In this document: positions 33,987 through 42,057 of the stretch, piece after piece
How the letters are laid out: every line of letters starts with the position of its first letter
Position numbering within the stretch: position 1 is the first letter of the stretch
DNA from: Thermodesulfobacteriota bacterium
GTDB lineage: Bacteria > Desulfobacterota > GWC2-55-46
Length of the DNA: 64,000 bases
Assembly (NCBI GenBank): GCA_030583865.1
Contig: CP129479.1
Coordinates: forward strand, 942,744 to 1,006,743
Direction: 5' to 3'
The notes under the pieces: generated by a model
Told to the model about the DNA's origin: nothing
The model's database searches: none
The model's input: only the letters and a program-made list of their open reading frames with translations
Translations under genes and position numbers: made by a program

Positions 33987-34988
33987 ATGAGCTTGGAAAA
34001 GAACGGTATCGTAAAGAAGCAGTTCGCCTTCGAGGACAACAGCCTTGCCGTGCGTCTTTTCGGCGAGGGCGGGGAGAGCCTCAGGCGATTCGAGAAGAAG
34101 CTCGGGGTCGAGATCAACAGCAGGGGCTCGCTCGTGACGATTAGCGGGACCCCCGAAAAGGCGGAGCTCGCGGAAAGGCTCCTTAAAGAGCTCTATGATC
34201 TCCTGGCCAGGGGCTATCCACTCTACCAGCACGACCTGGACTACGCCCTGAGGATGGTCCTTGGCGACAAAGACGTGAAGCTGGCCAACGTATTCATGGA
34301 TACAATCTACGTCTCGTACCGCAAGAAATCGATAGCCCCCAAAAGCGTTGCCCAGAAAAAGTACATAGACGCCATCAGGGAGAACGACATAGTATTCGGC
34401 ATAGGGCCTGCCGGCACAGGCAAGACCTATCTCGCGATGGCAATGGCTGTCGCGGCCCTTACCAGCAAGGAAGTTGACAGGATAATCCTCACGAGGCCCG
34501 CAGTTGAAGCGGGAGAGAAGCTCGGGTTTTTGCCCGGCGACCTCGCGGCCAAGGTCGACCCGTACCTGAGGCCGCTCTATGACGCGCTCCACGACATGAT
34601 GGATTACGAGAGGGCGCAGAAGCTCCTTGAAAGGGGAACGATAGAGGTGGCGCCGCTCGCCTTCATGAGGGGCAGGACCCTGAACGACTCCTTCATCATA
34701 CTCGACGAGGCCCAGAATACCACGATCGAGCAGATGAAGATGTTCCTTACGAGGCTTGGCTTCGGCTCCAAGGCGGTGATAACCGGCGACATAACACAGA
34801 TTGACCTGCCCCTTGCCAAGCCCTCGGGGCTCGTGGAGGTGCAGAAGATACTTGAGGGCGTGGAAAGGATAGAGTTCACAACCTTCTCCGAGACCGACGT
34901 GGTAAGGCACCCCATAGTGCAGAAGGTCGTAAAGGCGTTCGAGAAGATGGAGCAGAAAAGGAAAGCAGCGGCAGCGGAGGGCGCCTGA
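33987..34988 (+). CDS. PhoH-like ATPase
   Basis: A 333-residue PhoH family protein, cytoplasmic ATPase linked to RNA metabolism with YbeY. A KH-like N-terminal part (RRFEKKLGVEINSRGSLVTI) is followed by the PhoH domain: Walker A GIGPAGTGKTYLAMAMAV (about residues 140-157), the LTRPAVEAGEKLGFLPGDL motif, Walker B FIILDEAQNTT and ITGDITQIDLP. ATG 33987 is chosen; TTG 33969 is in frame. It is coupled to the HD phosphohydrolase gene (TGATG) and shares an operon with ybeY, a conserved arrangement. Confidence 0.94.
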   Translation: MSLEKNGIVKKQFAFEDNSLAVRLFGEGGESLRRFEKKLGVEINSRGSLVTISGTPEKAELAERLLKELYDLLARGYPLYQHDLDYALRMVLGDKDVKLANVFMDTIYVSYRKKSIAPKSVAQKKYIDAIRENDIVFGIGPAGTGKTYLAMAMAVAALTSKEVDRIILTRPAVEAGEKLGFLPGDLAAKVDPYLRPLYDALHDMMDYERAQKLLERGTIEVAPLAFMRGRTLNDSFIILDEAQNTTIEQMKMFLTRLGFGSKAVITGDITQIDLPLAKPSGLVEVQKILEGVERIEFTTFSETDVVRHPIVQKVVKAFEKMEQKRKAAAAEGA

Positions 34989-36700
34989 TGCAGTCCAGGC
35001 AGGAACCGGTCTCTTCGAGGAAGAACCCGCGCCAGTTCGGGGACGCGGCCAAGGTTATAGGGCTTATGCTGGTCTTGAGCCTCCTGGCCACGGTGCTCTT
35101 TTTCCCTAACCTGACATTCCGCGGCTATGAATACGCCGCCGGCGAGGTCGCCCGCACGGATATCAAATCGCCGGTCGAGGCCAAGGCCGACGGGCTGGTC
35201 GTGAGAAAAGGAGAGACTGTCGTCCGGGAAGGGCAGGTCCTTACCGAAGACGACCTCATGAAGCTCCTCCTTATCGAGGAGTCCGTAAGGAAGGAGAAAA
35301 CCGGGCTTCCGGCAATCGGGTTTTTCGTATTGACGGCGGTCCTCTTTGCCGTAAGCTATTACTTCTCCAGATGGAACATAAGGAAGTTCGCCTCTTCGGC
35401 CAAGGACATCCTTCTTCAGGCTACGGTCCTTTCCGGCGTACTCGTCATCATAAACCTCTCCGATACCGTCGCCCTGGTCATGACCGACCTCCTCCCCGGT
35501 TCAGCTTCGGCCTACAGGTACGTGGTCCCGGTCGCCATAGGCCCGATGCTCGTAAGGCTTCTCCTCAATTCCGAGACCGCCTACGTCTTCGCTGCCGTAA
35601 GCTCGATAATCACCGGGTTCTTCATGGGCGGGGTCGAGATGGCGGCCTTCGCCTTTGCGGGCGGAGTAACCGGGGCGGCTGGCGTAAGGCACTGCACTCA
35701 CAGGTCGATAGTCATCAAGGCCGGTTTCGTGCTCGGCATAGTAAATGCCGCCGTCCTCCTCTGCATCTCCGCTTTGAAGGGCGGAGCGTTCGGCGGGCCG
35801 GTGCAGCTCGTATTCACCGGGCTCCTTAACGGCCTCCTGGCCTCGGTCCTGGCCATAGGCATCGCCCCGCTCCTGGAAGCGGTCTTCCAGTACACGACTA
35901 ACATCAGGCTCCTTGAGCTCTCCAGGATGGAGCACCCGCTCCTTAAGGAGCTCGCCATAAAGGCCCCCGGCACGTACCACCACTCCCTTATGATCGGCAC
36001 CCTGGCCGAGGCCGCCGCGGAGTCGATAAACGCAAATCCGCTGCTTGCCCGCGTCGCCGCCTATTACCATGACATCGGCAAGCTCAGGATGCCGCAGTAT
36101 TTCATAGAGAACACTTCGGGCGAGAGCAGGCATGACAAGCTCAGCCCTTCCATGAGCGCCCTCATACTGTCGAGCCACGTAAAGGAAGGGGCGGACCTTG
36201 CCGGGAAATACAGGCTCGGCGCAGAGATAACCGACATAATAAGCCAGCACCACGGGAGCGCCGTAATAACGTATTTCTACCAGAAGGCAAAGGCCATGGA
36301 AGGGGACTCGGAGGTCAAGGAAGGCGACTACCGCTACCCGGGGCCCAAGCCGCAGACCAAGGAGGCCGGCATCATAATGCTGGCCGACGCCATCGAGGCC
36401 GCGAGCAAGACCCTGCCCGACCCCAGCCCGGACAGGATACAGTGGCTTACCCAGAAGATAGTGAACAGGATATTCTCCGACGGGCAGCTGGATGAATGTG
36501 AGCTGACGCTCAAGGACCTAAACGCAATAACGAAGAGTTTCAACAGGGTCTTTGTCGGGATGTACCACCAGAGGATCGAGTACCCGGAGCCGGTCGACAT
36601 CTTGAAGGAGAAAGGCATTGAAGGTCCTGGTGCAGGGAAAAAAGCGGCGGACGACGGCAAAAAGGATGGCAGAGACCGCCTTAGAAGGCTTGGGGTATAA
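34988..36700 (+). CDS. PgpH-like 7TM HD-domain phosphohydrolase
   Basis: A 570-residue membrane protein of the 7TMR-HD family, whose known members (PgpH) hydrolyse cyclic di-AMP. TM1 is at about residues 23-41, then a short outside segment ending VRKGETVVREGQVLTEDDLM, six more helices (about 105-305), and the HD domain: MEHPLLKELAIKAPGTYHHS, YYHDIGKLRMPQYF and SQHHGS. The outside domain is only about 65 residues, far shorter than in typical members. The last 40 residues overlap ybeY in another frame and are Lys/Asp-rich. Confidence 0.88.
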   Translation: MQSRQEPVSSRKNPRQFGDAAKVIGLMLVLSLLATVLFFPNLTFRGYEYAAGEVARTDIKSPVEAKADGLVVRKGETVVREGQVLTEDDLMKLLLIEESVRKEKTGLPAIGFFVLTAVLFAVSYYFSRWNIRKFASSAKDILLQATVLSGVLVIINLSDTVALVMTDLLPGSASAYRYVVPVAIGPMLVRLLLNSETAYVFAAVSSIITGFFMGGVEMAAFAFAGGVTGAAGVRHCTHRSIVIKAGFVLGIVNAAVLLCISALKGGAFGGPVQLVFTGLLNGLLASVLAIGIAPLLEAVFQYTTNIRLLELSRMEHPLLKELAIKAPGTYHHSLMIGTLAEAAAESINANPLLARVAAYYHDIGKLRMPQYFIENTSGESRHDKLSPSMSALILSSHVKEGADLAGKYRLGAEITDIISQHHGSAVITYFYQKAKAMEGDSEVKEGDYRYPGPKPQTKEAGIIMLADAIEAASKTLPDPSPDRIQWLTQKIVNRIFSDGQLDECELTLKDLNAITKSFNRVFVGMYHQRIEYPEPVDILKEKGIEGPGAGKKAADDGKKDGRDRLRRLGV

Positions 36701-37031
36701 GGACCGCGAGCTTTCGGTCCTTTTGACGGACGACGCAGGCATAAGGGAGCTTAACTTGAGGTTCAGGGGCAAGGACAAGCCCACCGACGTGCTGAGTTTC
36801 CCGATGGAAGACCCCTCGCTCCTTGGAGATATCGCCATATCGATGGAGCGGGCCGGCGCGCAGGCCGCCGAATTTGGGGTAAGCGAGGACGAAGAGCTTG
36901 CAAGGCTCCTCGTTCATGGTATATTGCACCTTGCGGGCCACGACCATGTAAAGGGCGGCAGGCAGGCCAGGAAGATGAAGGAGAACGAGGAGACGCTCAT
37001 GCGCCTTCTCAGGGAAAAGGGGCTTTATTGA
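36618..37031 (+). CDS. ybeY: Endoribonuclease YbeY (rRNA maturation factor)
   Basis: Zinc-dependent endoribonuclease for 16S rRNA 3'-end processing and ribosome quality control. The 137-residue protein has ELSVLLTDDAGIRELNLRFR, GKDKPTDVLSFPMED and the metal motif HGILHLAGHDH with three histidines. TTG 36618, behind AAGGAGAAAGG, gives the normal N-terminus (KVLVQGKKRRTTAK); it overlaps the upstream HD gene by 83 bases. ATG 36666 would remove the first strand. Its place after phoH and a PgpH-like gene is conserved in bacteria. Confidence 0.93.
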   Translation: MKVLVQGKKRRTTAKRMAETALEGLGYKDRELSVLLTDDAGIRELNLRFRGKDKPTDVLSFPMEDPSLLGDIAISMERAGAQAAEFGVSEDEELARLLVHGILHLAGHDHVKGGRQARKMKENEETLMRLLREKGLY

Positions 37032-37552
37032 TAAGGATGAAGGTCTGGGGGGATTTCAGGAAGTACCTGCTGAAAGCGATAGAGATCGTAAAGCTCAGGA
37101 AGGAAGCGGCCAGGGAAGCCGGCTCGGACGAGGCGGCCCTGATCCCCGGGATACTGGTCCTGGCAATAGGCGGCCTGGCCGTGGCCATAGGGGCGATATT
37201 GCAGGGCGGCGCAAGCTCGCCGGTGGAGGCCGTTTTTTTCCTCTTCCTCGCGCCGGTACTCAATATCCTGGTCTTCTCTCTGTTCATATCCGTATTCCAC
37301 GCCGTTGCGAGGCTTTTCGGCGGCAAAGCCTCGTTCCAGTCCTATTACAGGGCCGCGGCACTGGCTTCGATCGTAAGCTGGGCTCAGGCCATCCCAGTCG
37401 TCGGCTCCTTTATCGGCATATGGGGCATACCGGTGAACGTCATAGTCCTCGAGGGCGTCCATGGGTTGAAGCGCCTCGAGGCCGCCGCGGTCGTCTCCCT
37501 CATGATGGCGGCGGCCATGGGTCTTCTTTATTTTGCCGGCCTCTTGGGCTAA
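37028..37552 (+). CDS. Yip1-like membrane protein
   Basis: A 174-residue protein with about five transmembrane segments (from residue 38 on), resembling Yip1/YIF1 domain proteins of bacteria: FRKYLLKAIEIVKLRKEAAR at the start, SYYRAAALASIVSWAQAIPV in the middle and LEGVHGLKRLEAAAVV before the last helix. Function unknown. TTG 37028 overlaps the ybeY stop and has AAAAGGGG at good distance; ATG 37037 is the alternative. Confidence 0.72.
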   Translation: MIRMKVWGDFRKYLLKAIEIVKLRKEAAREAGSDEAALIPGILVLAIGGLAVAIGAILQGGASSPVEAVFFLFLAPVLNILVFSLFISVFHAVARLFGGKASFQSYYRAAALASIVSWAQAIPVVGSFIGIWGIPVNVIVLEGVHGLKRLEAAAVVSLMMAAAMGLLYFAGLLG

Positions 37553-37561
37553 AATAGTCAA

Positions 37562-38290
37562 ATGGACAGAAAAGAGGTCACAAGGCCGAAGAACTGGTTC
37601 GAGAGCCTGAACTACGCCATCGAGGGCGTAATCTACGCCTTCAAGACCCAGAAGCACATAAGGTATCATTACCTCATCGCCGCAGCCGCGCTCTTCACAA
37701 GCCTTTTCCTCGAGCTCCCGATGACCGAGTTCGTCCTCTTCACAATGGCGGTCCTCTTTCTCCTTTTCGCGGAGATGGTCAACACCGCCCTGGAGGAGAT
37801 AGTCAACCTGGTCGAGGAGAAGCACCACATGACCGCCAAGAACGCCAAGGACGTGGCTGCCGGGGCCGTGCTCATAGCCTCGGTCGGGGTAGCGGTCATG
37901 GTCTACACGATATTCTCCAAGTACCTTCACGAGCCCATCGGCGTGGCCATACGCGAGGCGCGGGCCTTCTCCGTGCACATAGCCGTAATATCGCTCCTCC
38001 TTGTCCTCATATCGGTCGTGTGCCTGAAGGCGCTCACTCGGAGGGGGAGGCCGCTCCACGGCGGGATGCCGAGCGGGCACGCGGCGGTCGCGTTCTCCAT
38101 CTTCACCAGCATAACCGTGCTTACGCTCGACCCGACGGTGGCGATACTCGCCTTTGCGCTCGCTTTCATGGTGAGCCATTCGAGGCTCCTGGGCGGCATA
38201 CACTCGAAGCTCGAGATATTCCTGGGGGGCCTCCTGGGGTTCGGCCTGACGCTCCTCGTCTTCAGGATATTCTTCATGACTCTGCAATGA
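37562..38290 (+). CDS. Fused diacylglycerol/undecaprenol kinase (DgkA-like) and PAP2 phosphatase
   Basis: A 242-residue membrane protein joining two enzymes. Residues 1-120 are DgkA-like: SLNYAIEGVIYAFKTQKHIR, the active-site stretch FAEMVNTALEEIVNLVE and AKNAKDVAAGAVLI. Residues about 130-242 form a PAP2 phosphatase with the three motifs KALTRRGRP, PSGHAAVAFS and SRLLGGIHSKLE. It could phosphorylate and dephosphorylate lipid carriers such as undecaprenol or diacylglycerol. Which substrate it uses cannot be told from sequence. The stop overlaps the lnt start (ATGA). Confidence 0.9.
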   Translation: MDRKEVTRPKNWFESLNYAIEGVIYAFKTQKHIRYHYLIAAAALFTSLFLELPMTEFVLFTMAVLFLLFAEMVNTALEEIVNLVEEKHHMTAKNAKDVAAGAVLIASVGVAVMVYTIFSKYLHEPIGVAIREARAFSVHIAVISLLLVLISVVCLKALTRRGRPLHGGMPSGHAAVAFSIFTSITVLTLDPTVAILAFALAFMVSHSRLLGGIHSKLEIFLGGLLGFGLTLLVFRIFFMTLQ

Positions 38291-39813
38291 AAAAGCTCAT
38301 CCTTGCAGCGGTTTCGGGCGTGGCCCTTGTGCTCGCGTTCCCGCCCTTCGGGCTGGGCTTTCTTGCGTGGTTCGCGCTCGTCCCGCTCTTGATAGCGCTC
38401 GAAGGAGAGGGGCGGCTGAGGGGTTTTTCGCTCGCCTTCGCATCCGGCTTCGCTTTCCATCTCGGCTCCGTGTACTGGGTCGTCCACTCGATGCATAACT
38501 TCGGTGGAGTGCCTATTGCCGCCAGTATCGGTGTCATGCTCCTGCTGGTCCTGTACCTGAGCCTTTTCTGGGGCGCCTTCGGCTTCGTCTTCTCGCTCGC
38601 GTCCAGGCTCGATAATATCGGAAGGCTCCTCGTCCTCCCTTCCGCCTGGGTCGCGCTCGAGTTCCTGAGGGGGCACCTCTTTACCGGCTTCCCCTGGGTG
38701 CTCGCGGGATATACGCAGGCCGGGTATCTGCCGCTCATACAGGTGGCCGACACTACCGGGGTATGGGGGGTCTCGTTCGCGGTGGTCGCGGTGAACGCGG
38801 CGCTGGCTTCAGTTGCCGGGCATCTCCTCCGTAAAGAGGAGGGGATGCCGCCCTTGCTTCCGGCTGCCGTTGCGGCAGCGCTCGTCCTCTCGATGGCGTC
38901 GTACGGCTTTGTCCGGATGAAGGCGGTTGACGGGGAAGTGCGGAGGTGGAGCGGCATAAAGGTCGGGATAGCGCAGGGCTCAATAGACCAGTCGGTCAAA
39001 TGGGACGGCAGGTACCAGGAGAGCACGATAGACATATACAGGGGGCTTACCTCGCTCGCCTCGGACCGGTTGGCGCACCTTGTCGTATGGCCGGAGACCG
39101 CCATCCCCTACTACTATGAGCCGGACCAGATAGAGAAGGGCCCGGTTGGGGAGCTTGCGAGGAAAACGGGGTCGTACGTATTGACCGGGGCCCCCTCTTA
39201 CACTTATAATCCGGTCTCGAATTCGGTACAGTACTTTAACAGCGCCTTTCTCCTGAATGCCGTGGGCGAAACCGTCGGGAGATATGACAAGTCGCACTTA
39301 GTGCCGTTCGGCGAATATGTTCCGCTCCGGGGCATATTGCCGGTCAAGAAGCTCACGGCAGGCGTAGGCGATTTCACGGAGGGGCCCGGGCCTCTTCCGA
39401 TACCGTTCGAGGGGGGCGGCATAGGGGTGCTCGTCTGCTTCGAGTCCATATTCCCCGAGATAGCCAGGGGGCAGGTAAAGGCCGGGGCTACAGTGCTCGT
39501 CAACCTGACGAACGACGCGTGGTTCGGGCATACGTCGGCCCCGTACCAGCACTTCCAGATGTCTGTATTGAGGGCCGTGGAGAACAGGTCGTTCCTCGTC
39601 CGCTCGGCCAACACCGGCATAAGCGGGTTCATAGACCCTAACGGCAGGGTGAGGGAGGCGACGGGCCTTTTTGAGAGGACCGTCCTTGTGGACGAGGTGC
39701 GGATGCGCTCCGGCGCGCCGACATTTTATACGGCTTACGGCGACCTCTTCGCGTGGGGCTGCTCGATAATCGCCGGTGTCTTCACCGGAACAAGTTTAAG
39801 AAGGAGGAAATGA
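38287..39813 (+). CDS. lnt: Apolipoprotein N-acyltransferase
   Basis: Adds the third acyl chain to lipoproteins in the inner membrane of Gram-negative bacteria. The 508-residue protein starts with about six helices (GVALVLAFPPFGLGFLAWFA) and then a nitrilase-type domain from about residue 220. The catalytic triad motifs are WPETAIPYYYE (Glu), GRYDKSHLVPFGEYVPLR (Lys) and VLVCFESIFPE (Cys). The LTNDAWFG and NTGISGFIDPNG motifs are also typical. ATG 38287 is fixed by homology and coupling. It precedes prfB by 3 bases. Confidence 0.96.
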   Translation: MKKLILAAVSGVALVLAFPPFGLGFLAWFALVPLLIALEGEGRLRGFSLAFASGFAFHLGSVYWVVHSMHNFGGVPIAASIGVMLLLVLYLSLFWGAFGFVFSLASRLDNIGRLLVLPSAWVALEFLRGHLFTGFPWVLAGYTQAGYLPLIQVADTTGVWGVSFAVVAVNAALASVAGHLLRKEEGMPPLLPAAVAAALVLSMASYGFVRMKAVDGEVRRWSGIKVGIAQGSIDQSVKWDGRYQESTIDIYRGLTSLASDRLAHLVVWPETAIPYYYEPDQIEKGPVGELARKTGSYVLTGAPSYTYNPVSNSVQYFNSAFLLNAVGETVGRYDKSHLVPFGEYVPLRGILPVKKLTAGVGDFTEGPGPLPIPFEGGGIGVLVCFESIFPEIARGQVKAGATVLVNLTNDAWFGHTSAPYQHFQMSVLRAVENRSFLVRSANTGISGFIDPNGRVREATGLFERTVLVDEVRMRSGAPTFYTAYGDLFAWGCSIIAGVFTGTSLRRRK

Positions 39814-39816
39814 ACA

Positions 39817-40930
39817 ATGTTCGAGGAGCTCAAGGAAGACCTGCACGGGGTGCGGGAGAGGTATAACGAGCTAAGGAGCTATCTTTGACCAGGCTTCCAG
39901 GGCTGATGAACTGAAGGAACTCGATGCAAGGCTTTCGGACCCCGCGGTGTGGGCCGACCCTGAAGAGGCGCAGAAGCTCACGAAGAGGAAGGCCCAGCTA
40001 ACCTCGGGGCTGGACGTCATCGGCAGGATAGGCGCTTTGGTCGAAGAGGCCGAGGTCCTTCTCGAGCTCGCGGACGAGGCGCATGACGACTCCGTGGCCA
40101 GGGAGTCCGGGGAGAAGCTCAAGGAGGCGAGCGAGGCCATAAGGAAGGCCGAGGTCCAGAGGATGCTCTCGGGCGAGCACGACCGCTCGAACGCCATCGT
40201 CTCCATACATCCCGGCGCGGGCGGCACAGAGGCGCAGGACTGGGCGGAGATCCTCTTACGGATGTATCTCCGGTGGGCCGAGTCCAGGGGCTACGCTACA
40301 GAGGTGCTCGACTACCAGCCGGGCGACGAGGCTGGGATTAAGAGCGTCACATTCACCGTCTCCGGCGAGTACGCTTACGGGTACGCGAAGGCAGAGGGCG
40401 GCGTGCACAGGCTCGTGCGGATTTCCCCCTTCGACGCCAACAAGAGGAGGCACACGTCTTTCGCCTCGGTGTTCGTGTATCCCGAGATCGAGGAGGACGT
40501 CGAGGTCGAGGTGAACGAGGCTGATTTGAAGGTCGACACCTTCCGCGCAAGCGGCGCCGGCGGGCAGCACGTCAACAAGACCGATTCGGCCGTGAGGATA
40601 ACCCACGTCCCGACCGGGATAATCGTCCAGTGCCAGAACGAAAGGAGCCAGCACAAGAACAGGGCCGTTGCGATGAAGCTTCTCCGCTCCAGGCTATATG
40701 AGCTTAAGCAGAAGGAGCAGGAAGAGAAGATGCAGGAGTTTACGAAGGAGAAGCGCGAGATCGCCTGGGGAAGCCAGATAAGGTCATACGTCATGCAGCC
40801 ATACAGGCTCATAAAGGACCACAGGACCGGCTACGAGACCGGGAACATAGACCCGGTGCTAGACGGCGCGCTTGACCAGTTCATAGAGGCGTACCTTCAA
40901 GCCTTTGCCGGCAAGGGTTTGAAAAAGTAG
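39817..40930 (+). CDS. prfB: Peptide chain release factor 2 (programmed +1 frameshift)
   Basis: RF2 recognises UGA and UAA. Translation starts at ATG 39817 after AAGGAGGAA and reaches TGA at 39886-39888 in the context CTAAGGAGC TAT CTT TGA C; a +1 shift at CTT continues at GAC 39887 and reads to 40930. This is the classical autoregulated frameshift: an SD-like AAGGAG upstream, CTT slip codon and UGAC stop. The rest has the SPF anticodon-like motif (VRISPFDANKRRHTSF) and GAGGQHVNKTDSAVR for peptide release. It is an intact gene, not a pseudogene. Confidence 0.96.
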
Positions 40931-41050
40931 TATTTCGGGCCATTTGCGGGGAGTAGCCGCTGTCATTATGGTATGCCGGCATCCCTGCCTTGAGGCGCAT
41001 GGAAAATAGTAGGCGCACTTGCGGCAGGTTATGATATACTTATAAATTGT

Positions 41051-41194
41051 GGCAACCTCTAAAAATTGAGTCTTTTCCCCGGACTCTGTGTCAGGCCGGG
41101 AATAAAAATGCTCACATATTATCATAATATGCTCCGCTTTTTATTCCCGGCCTTCCTTGATTGCGTGGAAAATCTCTAGTTTTTAGAGGTTGCC
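41051..41194. repeat. Palindromic repeat family A, copy 3
   Basis: The most symmetrical copy, 144 bases: ends GGCAACCTCTAAAAA and TTTTTAGAGGTTGCC are exact complements. The inner stem pairs GGCCGGGAATAAAA with TTTTTATTCCCGGCC around a core with ACATATTATCATAATATG. It lies in the gap between prfB and the tRNA operon promoter. Confidence 0.9.
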
Positions 41195-41274
41195 TTGCGC
41201 GACTCTATCGCGCGGACGCAGCAGCATCTCCGATTGGCCTGTTTTTTCTCTTAGCCCGCCGGAAAAAAAGCCCT

Positions 41275-41303
41275 TGACAAGGCAGAGGTTGTGTTTTATA
41301 TAT
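41275..41303 (+). promoter_or_regulatory. Promoter of the tRNA-tuf operon
   Basis: TTGACA (41275-41280), a 17-base spacer and TATATA (41298-41303), followed by an AT-rich start region, about 75 bases before the first tRNA. This is a strong promoter as expected for stable RNA and EF-Tu. The rest of the 40931-41377 gap holds repeat copy 3 and no convincing gene. Confidence 0.75.
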
Positions 41304-41377
41304 TAAAATTCTGTTTTCGCCGTCAGGAGAGGCGTGGTACGCCTTTTTTCCGGTTTTGTGCTTTCTCCAGTTTTCAC

Positions 41378-41452
41378 GCTGGCGTAGCTCAACGGTAGAG
41401 CAGCTGATTTGTAATCAGCAGGTTGCGGGTTCGAATCCCATCGCCAGCTCCA
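41378..41452 (+). tRNA. tRNA-Thr (anticodon TGT)
   Basis: A 75-base cloverleaf: acceptor GCTGGCG with CGCCAGC, T plus encoded CCA. Anticodon stem GCTGA/TCAGC with loop TTTGTAA gives TGT for ACA. First of four tRNAs before tuf, matching the thrU-tyrU-glyT-thrT-tufB order of proteobacteria. Confidence 0.95.
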
Positions 41453-41712
41453 GTTGAGATTCGGCGGTCTTTACCGGCCTGGCAATGTCCGGAGGATTTA
41501 AGTGGCTGGTCATCTCGCCTGGTCCCATTCTCCAGGAGTCGAACTCGACCTTTGAACGAACCAGGCCCGATCGTAAGCCGGGCGCATCCGAGCCCTCGTC
41601 GGGCCGGGCGAGCGAATAGCAAGGTATCCCGCCCTGCGGTCAGCGGGCGGGCGGCTTGAACCCGTTTCCTGAATGGCGAGCCGGTACAGGAAGTTTCATA
41701 CAGCTTGGCAAT
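41453..41712. other. Unassigned spacer between tRNA-Thr and tRNA-Tyr
   Basis: A 260-base GC-rich stretch inside the tRNA operon. It has a perfect 7-bp stem CCCGCCC/GGGCGGG (41628-41651) and other G/C-rich palindromic patches. The small + strand open frame here has no recognisable product. Between the other tRNAs of this cluster the gaps are only 17-53 bases, so this one is unusually long; it may hold tRNA-processing structure or remains of a lost tRNA. Confidence 0.4.
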
Positions 41713-41797
41713 GGAGAGGTTCCCGAGCGGCCAAAGGGGGCAGACTGTAAATCTGCTGGCTCAGCCTTCGGAGGTTCGAATCCTCCCCTCTCCACCA
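41713..41797 (+). tRNA. tRNA-Tyr (anticodon GTA)
   Basis: An 85-base class II tRNA with a long variable arm. Acceptor GGAGAGG with CCTCTCC, then A and encoded CCA. Anticodon stem GCAGA/TCTGC with loop CTGTAAA gives GTA. Confidence 0.95.
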
Positions 41798-41814
41798 TTA
41801 TATCAGGATTTCGC

Positions 41815-41888
41815 GCGGGTGTAGTTCAATGGTAGAACTCCAGCCTTCCAAGCTGGATGCGTGGGTTCGATTCCCATCACCCGCTCCA
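41815..41888 (+). tRNA. tRNA-Gly (anticodon TCC)
   Basis: A 74-base cloverleaf: acceptor GCGGGTG with CACCCGC, T plus encoded CCA. Anticodon stem CCAGC/GCTGG, loop CTTCCAA, anticodon TCC for GGA. Confidence 0.95.
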
Positions 41889-41941
41889 TTTAAATATAAC
41901 GGCGACTGCGCCGGAGCGCAACCGGAACCTGAAATCTATAC

Positions 41942-42017
<76 letters not shown>

Positions 42018-42057
42018 ACTGACCCGAAATCAAAATATATTCTGCCTGGAGGAAAAA

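Noticed and set aside
39817-40930. prfB as a broken gene because of the TGA at 39886
   Set aside because: The CTT TGA C context with an SD-like AAGGAG is the standard RF2 programmed frameshift, and the rest of the frame is intact.
41389-41622. Minus-strand open frame over tRNA-Thr giving a product ending GDGIRTRNLLITNQLLYR
   Set aside because: This is the familiar false peptide read from the antisense strand of a tRNA-Thr gene; the tRNA is certain and the frame has no independent support.
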